The notes: generated by a model from the sequence alone, not told the origin. 64,000 nucleotides of DNA from an uncultured Mucilaginibacter sp. (GCA_903864275.1 CAIPFE010000045.1:1-64000), one strand, 5' to 3'. Positions 1 through 8,833 are shown, counted from the first letter of the stretch. Translations and numbers: made by a program.

Positions 1-546
1 AAAGCAAATCACAACTGAAATTTGATTGACCTAATATTTTAAATAGTTGTGCCAAATATCGCAAAGAACAAATCTGAAAGCAAATCACAACTGGCCGGTT
101 AGCTTAGTTTTTATTAGTGTGGTTGTGCCAAATATCGCAAAGAACAAATCTGAAAGCAAATCACAACCAGTCCCTGGTTTAAATAATGAGCTGCCATGTT
201 GTGCCAAATATCGCAAAGAACAAATCTGAAAGCAAATCACAACTATTTAGTTCGGAAAACAGGGCCGGGGGAGGTTGTGCCAAATATCGCAAAGAACAAA
301 TCTGAAAGCAAATCACAACTGTGCTGAAAACACTAAACCAATTCTTTTGTTGTGCCAAATATCGCAAAGAACAAATCTGAAAGCAAATCACAACTAAGTG
401 GCCCGATGGGGTTACAAACTCAAAGTTGTGCCAAATATCGCAAAGAACAAATCTGAAAGCAAATCACAACGGCAGATGTTTTCAATCCGTTAGCATAATC
501 GTTGTGCCAAATATCGCAAAGAACAAATCTGAAAGCAAATCACAAC
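1..546 (-). CRISPR. CRISPR array, type II-C-like 46-bp repeats (left end outside window)
   Basis: Seven identical 46-bp repeats lie at 46-91, 122-167, 198-243, 274-319, 349-394, 425-470 and 501-546, with the last 15 bp of another at 1-15. The seven spacers are 30 bp each, except 29 bp at 320-348. The repeat starts GTTGTGCC and ends ATCACAAC, so its tips are inverted repeats. Long repeats of this shape are typical of type II-C (Cas9) systems in Bacteroidota. On the minus strand the repeat begins GTTGTGATTTGCTTTC, like known II-C crRNA repeats that start GTTGT next to the spacer, so minus-strand transcription is inferred. No cas gene lies in the window; cas9/cas1/cas2 may lie left of base 1. 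The identical repeats suggest a recently maintained array. Confidence 0.97.
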
Positions 547-587
547 TTTCCGAAGTCTCCCGACTTCGGAAAGTTGTGATTTGCTTT
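532..587 (-). other. Perfect 26-bp hairpin: terminal CRISPR repeat plus inverted partial repeat (anti-repeat-like)
   Basis: The last 15 bases of the terminal repeat (532-546) and the next 11 bases (547-557) are exactly complementary to 562-587, with a 4-base TCCC loop. The outer 15 bp of the right arm (573-587) is an inverted copy of the repeat end, so on the minus strand it reads AAAGCAAATCACAAC. That is the sequence expected of a tracrRNA anti-repeat pairing with the crRNA repeat 5' end. No U-run follows the hairpin, so it is not a standard terminator. A further loose match to the repeat (CTAAATATCG) lies near 613-622. It may be a tracrRNA relative, a leader structure, or an inverted duplication. 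Confidence 0.6.
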
Positions 588-710
588 ATTGTTATTAAAG
601 TGATAGAACACCCTAAATATCGAAAAAAATCATTGAATCAGCAAAAGGTAAAAGGTAAAGGCTGTCATTTTTATGGTCTCCGCAGAGGTGTTGCCGCGAA
701 ATGCTCTTTT

Positions 711-800
711 TGCATATTTTGAGTATTTGCAAAAATAGAACCATTGATTATCAGGCGTTAACGATAAAATAATCGCGTGTGCTAGTGCGAAGTGAACGCT
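711..800 (+). repeat. Interspersed two-hairpin repeat, copy A
   Basis: Copy of a roughly 90-100 bp intergenic element shared with 901-1000, 9791-9877, 18890-18980, 21204-21306, 21464-21562 and 21653-21743. It has TTTTGAGTATTTGCAAAAAT, then an ATTGATT-TCA box, GGCGTTAACGATAAAATAAT and the closing GCGAAGTGAACGCT. Its internal stems are more decayed than those of copy B. Confidence 0.75.
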
Positions 801-900
801 ACGCTGTTGCATTTGACACTTTTTTTCTCATCTCTGCAGGTTTTTTACTTAATATCTGGGTGAACAGGAATTGGGGTGTTCCCGCGAATATTCGTTTTTG

Positions 901-1000
901 CACATTTTGAGTATTTGCAAAAATCAACTAATTGATTTTCAAGCGTTCACGATAAAATAATTGCCTGTGCTCGCGCGAAGTGAACGCGAACATGAACGCT
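901..1000 (+). repeat. Interspersed two-hairpin repeat, copy B (best preserved)
   Basis: This copy shows the architecture best. The first hairpin is AAAATCAA-CTAA-TTGATTTT at 920-939. The second has perfect 8-bp arms, GCGTTCAC at 943-950 and GTGAACGC at 980-987, around a 29-base loop. A trailing GAACATGAACGCT follows. No open reading frame is present, so a REP/MITE-like or structured-RNA element is more likely than a gene. Confidence 0.8.
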
Positions 1001-1125
1001 GACAAGCGAAATAAAGCCATTTTGCCACCTTACATTAAGTTCCTAAAAAATTTATTTGATAAAAATTTGGATTATAAATAAATGCCATTACATTTGTGGT
1101 GTACTACCATACTAATACACTAAAA

Positions 1126-1962
1126 ATGATCCAGGTCAATAACCTCAGTTTTGGATACCACCGCAATCGTTTGCTTTTTAAAGATCTCAATTTGTCTTTA
1201 AACGAAGGGCATATTTATGGCCTGCTCGGTAAAAACGGCGCCGGTAAATCAACACTTTTAAAAAACATGACCGGCCTTGCCTTTCCGGGAAAAGGAAAAT
1301 GCCTGTTTAATAGTATTGATGTTTCTACCAGGCCGGTAGCTGTATTGGAAGATATTTATTTTTTAGCCGAAGAACTTTTTGTCCCGTCGCTCAGCCCTGT
1401 ACAGTTCGTTTCCAGTACCGCAGGTTTTTATCCTAAATTCAGCAAAAGTGATTTTTACCAGTACCTGAAAGTATTTGATATTGATATGGATGCGGTTATG
1501 GATAAACAATCGTTCGGGCAGCAGAAAAAGACGATGATCGCTTTTGGCCTTGCCACCAATACCAGCATGGTGATAATGGACGAACCAACAAACGGCCTCG
1601 ATATTCCTTCGAAAGTTCAGTTCCGCAAGCTGATCGCTTCGGTGTTGACAGAAAATCGTTGTATCGTAATATCGACCCACCAGGTAAGGGATTTGGATAG
1701 TTTGATCGACACCCTGCTGGTATTGCACGAGCGAGAAATTGTGGTTAACCAATTAATGGATGACGTAGCCGAGAAGTTAACTTTTGGCACCTACCCCGAT
1801 ACAGAAGGTTTACCGGTTTTATATGAAGAGGAGAATATGCGTGGTAAAAATGCTATCCTGCAAAATACCACCGGGAAATATAGCAAAGTTGACCTCGAAT
1901 TACTTTTTAATGCAGTTGTCAATGGGAACAAACCCATATTGGAATTACTAAAAGCATCGTGA
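1126..1962 (+). CDS. ABC transporter ATP-binding protein
   Basis: A 278-aa cytoplasmic nucleotide-binding subunit of an ABC exporter. Visible motifs are Walker A (GKNGAGKST), a Q-loop region, a variant signature SFGQQKK in place of LSGGQ, Walker B with MDEPTNGLD, and the H-loop STHQ. The start at 1126 (MIQVNNLSFGY) is preferred because the family begins right at the first beta strand; an in-frame ATG 30 bp upstream would add an unrelated tail. One base separates it from the permease at 1964, and a YtrA-like GntR regulator follows. This is the usual layout of GntR-controlled ABC exporters that respond to envelope stress or antibiotics. The substrate is unknown. Confidence 0.9.
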   Translation: MIQVNNLSFGYHRNRLLFKDLNLSLNEGHIYGLLGKNGAGKSTLLKNMTGLAFPGKGKCLFNSIDVSTRPVAVLEDIYFLAEELFVPSLSPVQFVSSTAGFYPKFSKSDFYQYLKVFDIDMDAVMDKQSFGQQKKTMIAFGLATNTSMVIMDEPTNGLDIPSKVQFRKLIASVLTENRCIVISTHQVRDLDSLIDTLLVLHEREIVVNQLMDDVAEKLTFGTYPDTEGLPVLYEEENMRGKNAILQNTTGKYSKVDLELLFNAVVNGNKPILELLKAS

Positions 1963-1963
1963 A

Positions 1964-2737
1964 ATGAACAATATATTCAACATAAAACGGTTTGGCCGGC
2001 TATTCATCAAACACACGGCCGAACATTATAAAAGCTACGTGATGTCACTGCTGGTATTGTTAGGGGTAATGCTGCTGGGCGGGTGTTTTTTAGTTTACCT
2101 GATAAATGCTCCAATGGAGCTTGGATTGCAAACAGCCTTGTTTACCGGGATACTTCTTTTGGCAGGCACTATATTCACAAGCACCGTATTTGCTGACCTC
2201 GGCGACAAGAATAAAGCTATGGCCTGGCTTACGTTGCCCGCGTCGCATTTTGAAAAGTACCTGGTTGCCTGGCTGTTCTCCTACCTTATACTCATTATAA
2301 CATACACCGGGTGTTTTTATTTGGTATTGTTTTTTTTAACATCCATAAAACATTTTCCCGGCAGGCAAACAGAAGTTTTCGACCCGTTTCATTCCGGCGG
2401 AGGTTTCCAGGTGTTTATTTTATACGCGCTGCTGCATTCAATAGCTTTCTGCGGGGCTGTTTACTTTAAAAAGCTGCATTTTATAAAATCTGCGTTTGTA
2501 TTTTTCATTGGCCTGGCGTTTTTAATTGTCGTCAACAACATCATTCAGCATGCCATGCTGGGGGCTAAGGTAATGATGAATGTCCCCTTCGGCGGCATCT
2601 CATTTATGGAGAATAATACCGTTCATGAAATCAACATCACTATTGCCCAGCAAGGCCATATACTGACCCTTGTTAGTGTATTAACCGGTATTTTTTGGGC
2701 TGCTGCTTATTATCGTTTAAAGGAAAAGCAGGTTTAA
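1964..2737 (+). CDS. ABC transporter permease (integral membrane)
   Basis: A 257-aa protein with about six hydrophobic helices (near residues 25-47, 55-75, 98-125, 148-166, 174-193 and 232-250) and almost no soluble domain. It has no signal peptide and a basic N-terminus, as expected of an inner-membrane permease. It begins one base after the ATPase gene and is followed 12 bp later by the GntR gene, so the ATPase and permease almost certainly form one transporter. The sequence is not conserved enough to name a subfamily by eye. Confidence 0.8.
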   Translation: MNNIFNIKRFGRLFIKHTAEHYKSYVMSLLVLLGVMLLGGCFLVYLINAPMELGLQTALFTGILLLAGTIFTSTVFADLGDKNKAMAWLTLPASHFEKYLVAWLFSYLILIITYTGCFYLVLFFLTSIKHFPGRQTEVFDPFHSGGGFQVFILYALLHSIAFCGAVYFKKLHFIKSAFVFFIGLAFLIVVNNIIQHAMLGAKVMMNVPFGGISFMENNTVHEINITIAQQGHILTLVSVLTGIFWAAAYYRLKEKQV

Positions 2738-2749
2738 TTTAACAGTACA

Positions 2750-3151
2750 ATGGAATTTAGAGATAACGAAGCCATATACCTGCAAATTGCCGCTTTTGTA
2801 AGTGAAAATATACTATTGGGCAAATGGCCGGCCGAGCAAAAAATACTTTCAGTTCGCGACCTGGCAGTTGAGCTGGAGGTTAACCCCAATACCGTAATGC
2901 GGTCGTACGAGTTTCTGCAAAACCAGGGGGTGATCTATAATAAAAGGGGGCTTGGCTTGTATGTAGCGCCCGATGGCCCCGATAAAGTAAAGACCTACCG
3001 GAAGGAACGTTTTATTCAGCAGGACCTGCCTGTTTTTTTCAGGAACATATACCTGCTGGATATTGAACCTGAGGACCTGCAGCAATGGTATGAAAAATTT
3101 AAACTGGAAAACTACAAGTCAAAATTAAATAATGAGGATGAAAACAAGTAG
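2750..3151 (+). CDS. GntR family transcriptional regulator, YtrA-like
   Basis: A 133-aa protein with an N-terminal winged helix-turn-helix at about residues 10-75: YLQIAAFVSENI, then SVRDLAVELEVNPNTVMRSY and GVIYNKRGLGLYV. The C-terminal tail is short, as in the YtrA subfamily, with no large effector domain. Members usually repress the ABC exporter operon they sit in, which matches its place between two ABC modules. Its end overlaps the start of the next gene, pointing to translational coupling. Known of the family: DNA-binding repressor. Inferred: autoregulation of 1126-8439. Confidence 0.92.
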   Translation: MEFRDNEAIYLQIAAFVSENILLGKWPAEQKILSVRDLAVELEVNPNTVMRSYEFLQNQGVIYNKRGLGLYVAPDGPDKVKTYRKERFIQQDLPVFFRNIYLLDIEPEDLQQWYEKFKLENYKSKLNNEDENK

Positions 3152-3896
3152 CAAATTAGTATTCGCAGCTGTTATTTTGCTTGTATTGGCGCTTATTGCG
3201 TATGATAACCTGCTCAAAACAGAATATCTCTCAGGAAAATACAAGGACATCTACCGGGACTACAAAACCTTAAACTTTAAGGATTTTGACGCCGCTGACC
3301 TCCCATCGTCAACTGCATCAAATGTAAAATTTGTACAGGGCCCCTTTAGCGTGAGAATTGATCCCGAGGCTTTAAGCTACACCAGTATTAAACAAAAAGG
3401 CAACAGGCTGCAGATCGAATCAAATTTTGAAGGCAGCTATATATACAACCGCTTTAATTATGTGCTGATCGTCAGCTGCCCAAAACTTACCGAAGTTACA
3501 GCAAGCGCAGTTTACGGGAAATACAAGGGAACGCAAACTTATACTGATACCACTGTAAAAGACGATTGGCACATGCGCCAGGTATTGATTGAAGGTTTTA
3601 ATGAAGACAGCATTTCTGTGAAGCAAAATTACGGGAGTACAGTAGTGCTGTCTAACAACCATATCCGGGCATTAAAAGCAGTGATAGGCACCAGCGATAG
3701 CAGTGGTTCGAAGATCATTATACAAAGCAGCAACCAAATTAAACAGGCCAATCTCGCCGTACTTAACCGTGCTACATTTATGCTTGATGGCAATGCTATT
3801 CAAAACCTAAGTTACCACCTGGCCGACAGCGCCAAAATAATATTCACAGGTTCTGCTCAAAACATAATTAACAATTCAAAATCCAATAAAAAATGA
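3138..3896 (+). CDS. Membrane-anchored GIN/DUF2807-like protein
   Basis: A 252-aa protein with an N-terminal hydrophobic segment (residues about 6-24, KLVFAAVILLVLALIAYD) followed by an extracytoplasmic beta-rich domain. Phrases such as FVQGPFSVRIDP, KQKGNRLQIESN and LTEVTASAVYG resemble the right-handed beta-helix 'putative auto-transporter adhesin' (GIN, DUF2807) family common in Bacteroidota. It overlaps the GntR gene by 14 bp, and its stop overlaps the ATG of the next ATPase gene. In-frame ATGs occur at 3132 and 3138; the second gives the usual MK start. Its role within an ABC operon is unknown. Confidence 0.65.
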   Translation: MKTSSKLVFAAVILLVLALIAYDNLLKTEYLSGKYKDIYRDYKTLNFKDFDAADLPSSTASNVKFVQGPFSVRIDPEALSYTSIKQKGNRLQIESNFEGSYIYNRFNYVLIVSCPKLTEVTASAVYGKYKGTQTYTDTTVKDDWHMRQVLIEGFNEDSISVKQNYGSTVVLSNNHIRALKAVIGTSDSSGSKIIIQSSNQIKQANLAVLNRATFMLDGNAIQNLSYHLADSAKIIFTGSAQNIINNSKSNKK

Positions 3897-4780
3897 AACT
3901 CGTCATCAACTCGCTCTGCAAAACTTACCCCAATGGTGTGCAGGCAATAAAAGATGTATCGTTAACCCTTAATAACGGCATGTTCGGCTTATTAGGCCCT
4001 AACGGCGCCGGTAAGTCATCGCTCATGCGCACCATCGCAACGCTGCAGGAAGCAGACTCAGGCAGCGTGTTCCTGGATGATCTTGATGTCCTGAAACACA
4101 AAACCGAAGTAAGGCAGCTGTTAGGCTATTTGCCGCAGGAGTTTGGGGTCTATCCCAAAATATCGGCCGAGCGGATGCTTGACCATATTGCCCAATTAAA
4201 AGGCATTGAAAATGCCGGTGAACGAAAGGATCTGGTGAATTCATTGCTTGACAATGTCAATTTATCGAAAGACAAAAAGAAACACCTGGGCACTTACTCC
4301 GGTGGGATGAAACAGCGTTTCGGGATAGCGCAGGCGTTGATAGGCAACCCGAAATTAATTATCGTTGATGAACCTACCGCGGGCCTGGACCCGGCGGAAA
4401 GGAACCGCTTTTACAACCTGCTTAGCCAACTGGGTGAAAATACCATTGTTATCCTTTCGACCCATATTGTTGAGGATGTGAGCACGCTATGCTCCAACTT
4501 TGCTATTATTTGCATGGGCGAGGTATTGTATGCCGGTGAACCTGATACAGCGGTACATGAGATGGAAGGCAAAATATACAGCAAATCAATAACCAAAGCA
4601 GAACTCGGGCATTACCAGGACGATTTTACAGTAATATCCACACAATTAAAAACAGGCAAGCTGCATATCAGGATACTGCAGGAAACGGACCCGGGAAATG
4701 GTTTTGTACCCGCTGCCCCGAACCTTGAAGATGTTTATTTCAGCAATATCGCTACACGCGTAGATGTAAATACTATTTAA
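3893..4780 (+). CDS. ABC transporter ATP-binding protein
   Basis: A 295-aa nucleotide-binding subunit. Motifs are Walker A GPNGAGKSS, Q-loop region YLPQEFGVYP, signature YSGGMKQR, Walker B IIVDEPTAGLD and H-loop STHIVED. A C-terminal extension of about 70 residues is typical of ATPases that pair with ABC-2 type permeases. It overlaps the previous gene by 4 bp (ATGA) and lies 20 bp before the large fusion permease at 4801, its likely partner. This is the second ABC module of the same operon. Confidence 0.92.
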   Translation: MKLVINSLCKTYPNGVQAIKDVSLTLNNGMFGLLGPNGAGKSSLMRTIATLQEADSGSVFLDDLDVLKHKTEVRQLLGYLPQEFGVYPKISAERMLDHIAQLKGIENAGERKDLVNSLLDNVNLSKDKKKHLGTYSGGMKQRFGIAQALIGNPKLIIVDEPTAGLDPAERNRFYNLLSQLGENTIVILSTHIVEDVSTLCSNFAIICMGEVLYAGEPDTAVHEMEGKIYSKSITKAELGHYQDDFTVISTQLKTGKLHIRILQETDPGNGFVPAAPNLEDVYFSNIATRVDVNTI

Positions 4781-4800
4781 CCCCCTAAAAGCTTACGATC

Positions 4801-7800
4801 ATGTTTTGGAAAATATTTCTGTTCGAAATTCAGAACAGGCTCAGACGGCCTGCGATATATTTATATTTTTTAGCTGCATTAATTTTTACAATCGGCTCGT
4901 TTGCCACAGGGTCGTTGCCTGTGCAGGAGAAGGAGCATATCAATTCCCCTTATCTTATCGCGCTGTGGTGCGCAGGGATTACAATGCTGATGATGCTTGT
5001 TAGTTCATCAATTATGGGCACCCCACTGTATCGTGATATTGAGTACAATACCAAAGACTATTACCTCACTTATCCTATTACAAAAGCAGGCTATTTCTGG
5101 GGGCGTTTCCTCGGTTCGTTTTTATTCATGATGTTTATAGGCAGCTCGGTATTGTTCGGGGTTTTCATCGGCAGTAAACTCGGCCCGGCAATGGGATGGA
5201 CAGACCCGAAACAATTTGGCCCCAATAATTTAATTTACTACCTGCAGCCTTTTTTTACGATCGCCCTGCCCAACCTGTTTTTTACTTCGTCGCTGTTTTT
5301 TGGCCTGGTGGCGATAACCCGCAATGTAAAGGTGATATATGCCGGGGGGATATTGCTTTTCCTTGGCTATTTCCTTTCCATTTTTTTCCTCAATAATACC
5401 ACTAATGCGACCGTGATCACCCTGTCGGACCCCTTTGGGATCAACGGAGTCAGGCTGCAAACAAATAATTCTTCGTCCATACAACAAAATACAACATTGA
5501 TGGCTACATCGGGCAAGTTTTTGCTAAACCGTATCATTTGGACGGGCGTGGGGCTGGTTATTTTAATTTATACTTACCTACGTTTCGACTTCGAAAAATT
5601 CTTTAGCGGCACGAGGGATAAGGCAGCCATTGATGACGAAAAAGGCTCAGTTAAAAAAGCGTTGCCGGCCAAAGTAAACACGAATTTTGCCGGAAGCTAT
5701 AACCGCAAAACCCTTATTACACTTACTAAACTGGAATTGCTGAACATTGTCCGCGACAATTACTTCTGGATCATTTTATTTAGCGGCGTGGTCTTCCTGG
5801 GCTTCGTATTTTCGATGGGCAGCCAGGATTACAGCGTACACTATTTCCCCCGCACAGTTGTCCTACTGGGTATATTTAATGATGTTTTCCCATTCTTCAT
5901 ATTCTTTATCATAGTATTCTATACCGGCGAGACATTGCACCGCGACCGGCTTACCCGCTACGCTTTTATCAATGATTCCCTGCCGCCACCCAACTGGGTT
6001 TTAAATGGTTCAAAGCTTGCCGCCCTGCTTTTTCTTGGAGCCTTCTTGTCATTGATACCGATGGTTACGGGCATTTTCGTGCAAACCATAAAAGGCTTTC
6101 ATCAATACAACCTGGCTGTATATATAATATACCTGTTTGTGATCCTGCTGCCTGCCTTGCTCGAAATGGTATTGTTCGCTTACGCGATGCATGTTTTGAT
6201 TAACAACAAATTTGTGGCCCACGGCATCACGGTTTTTATCTGGGTGGCTATATTCTTTCTGCGCGAGTCGGGCATCTTCAATTATAATTTATTGCTGTAC
6301 TCCTATACTCCCTGGTTCGGGATTTCGGATATGGACGGCCTTGGGCACATGATAAAGTCTGTAAGCTGGTTCGACCTGTATTGGTTATTGGCGGGTGGTT
6401 TGCTTGCGATTGCATCTGCCTTGTTTTATTACAGGGGTGTTACCTCCTCCTTTAAAGAAAGGCTGCAACTGGTACCCGAACGCTTCGATAAAAAAACAAA
6501 GGTTTTTGCGTCCGTGTTGCTCTTATCATTTTTATCTGTTGCTGCCTACAATTACTATAATGTCAGCTATCTAAATAATTACACCGTCCAGGTTGAAGAT
6601 GAAAACCGCGCAATTATTTATGAAAAGACATTAAAACATTTTGCCAGCCTTCCGCTGCCCAAAATAACCAGGATCAAAATGTTCGCTGATGTTTATCCTG
6701 ATAAACAGGCGCAAGTTGTAAAAGCGTTCATCACCGTTGTCAATAAAAATACCATGCCGATTTCAGAGGTTTTACTGGATGGCGACGAGTTGACTGATTA
6801 CAATATGAAAATTGATGGCAAACCTATTCCTTTCACAAGTCCGTTAATATACCACAGGGCCTTTTTTAGCTGGTTCAAGCCAAAAAATGATACTGCAGCC
6901 TATCGTTTATACAAGTTTGAACGGCCGCTTGCCCCCGGCGATTCCACCGTGCTCGAAGTCAATTCGTCGGTAAGCTTTAATGGTTTTGGCAATGGTTTGT
7001 ATGGCCAAAGGCAGTTGCGTAACGGTACATTCTTCACAGGTGGCTTGCCTGAATTAGGCTATGATGATGACGATGAGATAAACAGTCCCTATGTTCGCAA
7101 GAAAAACGGTCTGCCGCCCAAGGAAGAAGAAGAAATAGCCCAGGATGATCCCAAAGGCATAAGCACTTTAAAAGCGGGCAAAGGTGCTGACCTGGTAAGC
7201 TGGGACCTTACGATCAGCACTTCAGGGGATCAGACCATGATCTCATCGGGCGAGCTGCAAAAACATTGGCGGCAAAACGGGCGCAACTATTTCCATTTTG
7301 TACAAAACCAACCAGGAATATACGCGCCTCTTGCCGCAGTTGGGGCAAAATACGCGGTGGCGAAGGATAGCGTGCAATTAGAGCACAAAGTAAATATCAG
7401 CATCTATTATCATCCCGACCATAACGTCAACATCGGCAGATTTATGGCTGCTTACAAAGATGGCCTGCAGTATTTTAGTTCGGTTTACGGGCAGTACCCG
7501 TTCAAGGATATACGGCTTGCGGAAACATCGCAATTTGGGCCAAGAATTGCCTCATTTGCTACGTTTGACACCTATGCCGAATATTATGCGTGGAACGCCC
7601 ATTTTGAGGACCCTAACCAAACCGATTATCTTTATTTTATTACCGCAACACAACTCGCGCAACAATGGTGGCGCTTCCAGGTGGCGCCAAATAGTACGGT
7701 TGGTTCATTAGATATTCCTGAAGGTTTATCAACTTATTGCGCGCTGGTGATGATGGAAAAAAAATACGGCAAGGACAATATGAAAGGCATACTGCAGGAC

Positions 7801-8439
7801 CAATTATGGGCCTATCTATGGATACGACACCGTATGGAAGAAAAGGAGCATACCCTTGTTAAGGCCAACCAATGGTTTGAATGGGGTGGCAAAGAAGCCG
7901 TAGCCTTGTATGGATTAAGGGACTTAATTGGCGAGGACAGTTTAAATTCGGCCCTGCGCGAGTTTAAGAATGCTTACGCATTTAAAAACAAACCGCCCTT
8001 TGCCGGCAGTAATAACCTTTACCACTACCTGCAAAAGCATACACCCGATTCTTTGCAGTATTACCTGACCGATACCTGGCAAAAAATAACCTTGTATGAT
8101 AACAAAATAACCAGTGTTACATCTGTGCCGACGGGCAAAACCAATGAGTATAATGTAACCCTAAAAGTCGACGTTGCAAAAGTTTACATTAATGACAACA
8201 AAAACGATGTGCCGGCCCGGCAAATGAACGATTATATTGACATCGGCATATTTGCAGCTGACAGTAAAAACAAGGAGGGAAGGTCGCAGGTTAACCCTGT
8301 CTATCTTAAAAAATACAAGTTTAATTATGGTGCGCATACCATTACGGCTATTGTAAAAGGCAAGCCGGTGAGGGTGGGGATTGATCCTTACAGTAAACTG
8401 ATAGACAGAAATCCGAATGATAATATGAAGGATTTGTAG
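4801..8439 (+). CDS. ABC-2 permease fused to an M1-aminopeptidase-like domain (catalytic motif lost)
   Basis: A 1212-aa protein. Residues about 1-560 carry roughly twelve membrane helices in two ABC-2-type blocks, and residues about 600-1212 form an extracytoplasmic M1-peptidase-like domain. Such fusions are known in Bacteroidota. Where the family has HE-[LV]-AHQWW, this protein reads TQLAQQWW (residues 950-957), so both zinc histidines and the catalytic glutamate are replaced; the downstream glutamate (E974, IPEGLS) remains. The reading frame is intact and the rest of the domain looks conserved, so this is probably a pseudo-enzyme rather than a decaying gene. It forms the last gene of the operon and probably pairs with the ATPase at 3893. 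Substrate unknown. Confidence 0.88.
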   Translation: MFWKIFLFEIQNRLRRPAIYLYFLAALIFTIGSFATGSLPVQEKEHINSPYLIALWCAGITMLMMLVSSSIMGTPLYRDIEYNTKDYYLTYPITKAGYFWGRFLGSFLFMMFIGSSVLFGVFIGSKLGPAMGWTDPKQFGPNNLIYYLQPFFTIALPNLFFTSSLFFGLVAITRNVKVIYAGGILLFLGYFLSIFFLNNTTNATVITLSDPFGINGVRLQTNNSSSIQQNTTLMATSGKFLLNRIIWTGVGLVILIYTYLRFDFEKFFSGTRDKAAIDDEKGSVKKALPAKVNTNFAGSYNRKTLITLTKLELLNIVRDNYFWIILFSGVVFLGFVFSMGSQDYSVHYFPRTVVLLGIFNDVFPFFIFFIIVFYTGETLHRDRLTRYAFINDSLPPPNWVLNGSKLAALLFLGAFLSLIPMVTGIFVQTIKGFHQYNLAVYIIYLFVILLPALLEMVLFAYAMHVLINNKFVAHGITVFIWVAIFFLRESGIFNYNLLLYSYTPWFGISDMDGLGHMIKSVSWFDLYWLLAGGLLAIASALFYYRGVTSSFKERLQLVPERFDKKTKVFASVLLLSFLSVAAYNYYNVSYLNNYTVQVEDENRAIIYEKTLKHFASLPLPKITRIKMFADVYPDKQAQVVKAFITVVNKNTMPISEVLLDGDELTDYNMKIDGKPIPFTSPLIYHRAFFSWFKPKNDTAAYRLYKFERPLAPGDSTVLEVNSSVSFNGFGNGLYGQRQLRNGTFFTGGLPELGYDDDDEINSPYVRKKNGLPPKEEEEIAQDDPKGISTLKAGKGADLVSWDLTISTSGDQTMISSGELQKHWRQNGRNYFHFVQNQPGIYAPLAAVGAKYAVAKDSVQLEHKVNISIYYHPDHNVNIGRFMAAYKDGLQYFSSVYGQYPFKDIRLAETSQFGPRIASFATFDTYAEYYAWNAHFEDPNQTDYLYFITATQLAQQWWRFQVAPNSTVGSLDIPEGLSTYCALVMMEKKYGKDNMKGILQDQLWAYLWIRHRMEEKEHTLVKANQWFEWGGKEAVALYGLRDLIGEDSLNSALREFKNAYAFKNKPPFAGSNNLYHYLQKHTPDSLQYYLTDTWQKITLYDNKITSVTSVPTGKTNEYNVTLKVDVAKVYINDNKNDVPARQMNDYIDIGIFAADSKNKEGRSQVNPVYLKKYKFNYGAHTITAIVKGKPVRVGIDPYSKLIDRNPNDNMKDL

Positions 8440-8515
8440 GGGTATCAGTATGATAATGGATTTTTATAGACAATAAATCAGCTTGTTCGGCAGTTATCTA
8501 GCAAACCTTTTTATC

Positions 8516-8833
8516 ATGCCATTACCTGCCCGTAACAAGCTGATATTGCTGACTGTATTTTACAAAAGCACATTGTTATTAAGTGTTCTAAGTTCTGCCG
8601 CGATAAGTATCTTCAGTATTTTCAATGTGCCGGGTATGTTGCTGGCATTCGGATTCTGTTTTTTTTCGGGCAGTACAGTTATTTCCCTGCTGCACAAAGA
8701 AGGATACAAACAGCAAGAATATTATTTTTATTATAATAAAGGTATATCCAAACCGCAGCTTATACTTACCTGCATCATTGGTAATTTAATAATAGGACTG
8801 TCCCTTATTGCTTTATCCAATTATGCCAAATAG
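8516..8833 (+). CDS. Small membrane protein, unknown function
   Basis: A 105-aa protein with three hydrophobic stretches (about residues 12-35, 38-55 and 82-100) separated by a short tyrosine-rich hydrophilic loop (QQEYYFYYNKG). An upstream TTG at 8483 would add 11 residues, but ATG at 8516 is preferred. Its end overlaps the ATG of the ABC ATPase at 8823, so the two genes are coupled and this protein is probably the membrane partner of that ATPase. The family is not recognised. Confidence 0.65.
   Translation: MPLPARNKLILLTVFYKSTLLLSVLSSAAISIFSIFNVPGMLLAFGFCFFSGSTVISLLHKEGYKQQEYYFYYNKGISKPQLILTCIIGNLIIGLSLIALSNYAK

Larger units (their letters stand above)
588..1125. other. Intergenic region between CRISPR array and ABC operon
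   Basis: No convincing coding sequence is seen. It holds two copies of the interspersed two-hairpin repeat (711-800 and 901-1000, listed separately) and, just outside the array, A/T-rich sequence that would be the leader if the array is transcribed leftward. A very A/T-rich stretch at about 1040-1090 probably holds the promoter of the ABC operon, but no clear Bacteroidota -33/-7 pair could be picked out. Confidence 0.6.

Noticed and set aside
47..722. Open frames within the CRISPR array on both strands
   Set aside because: They run across repeats and spacers and encode repeated peptides; they reflect the repeat period, not genes.
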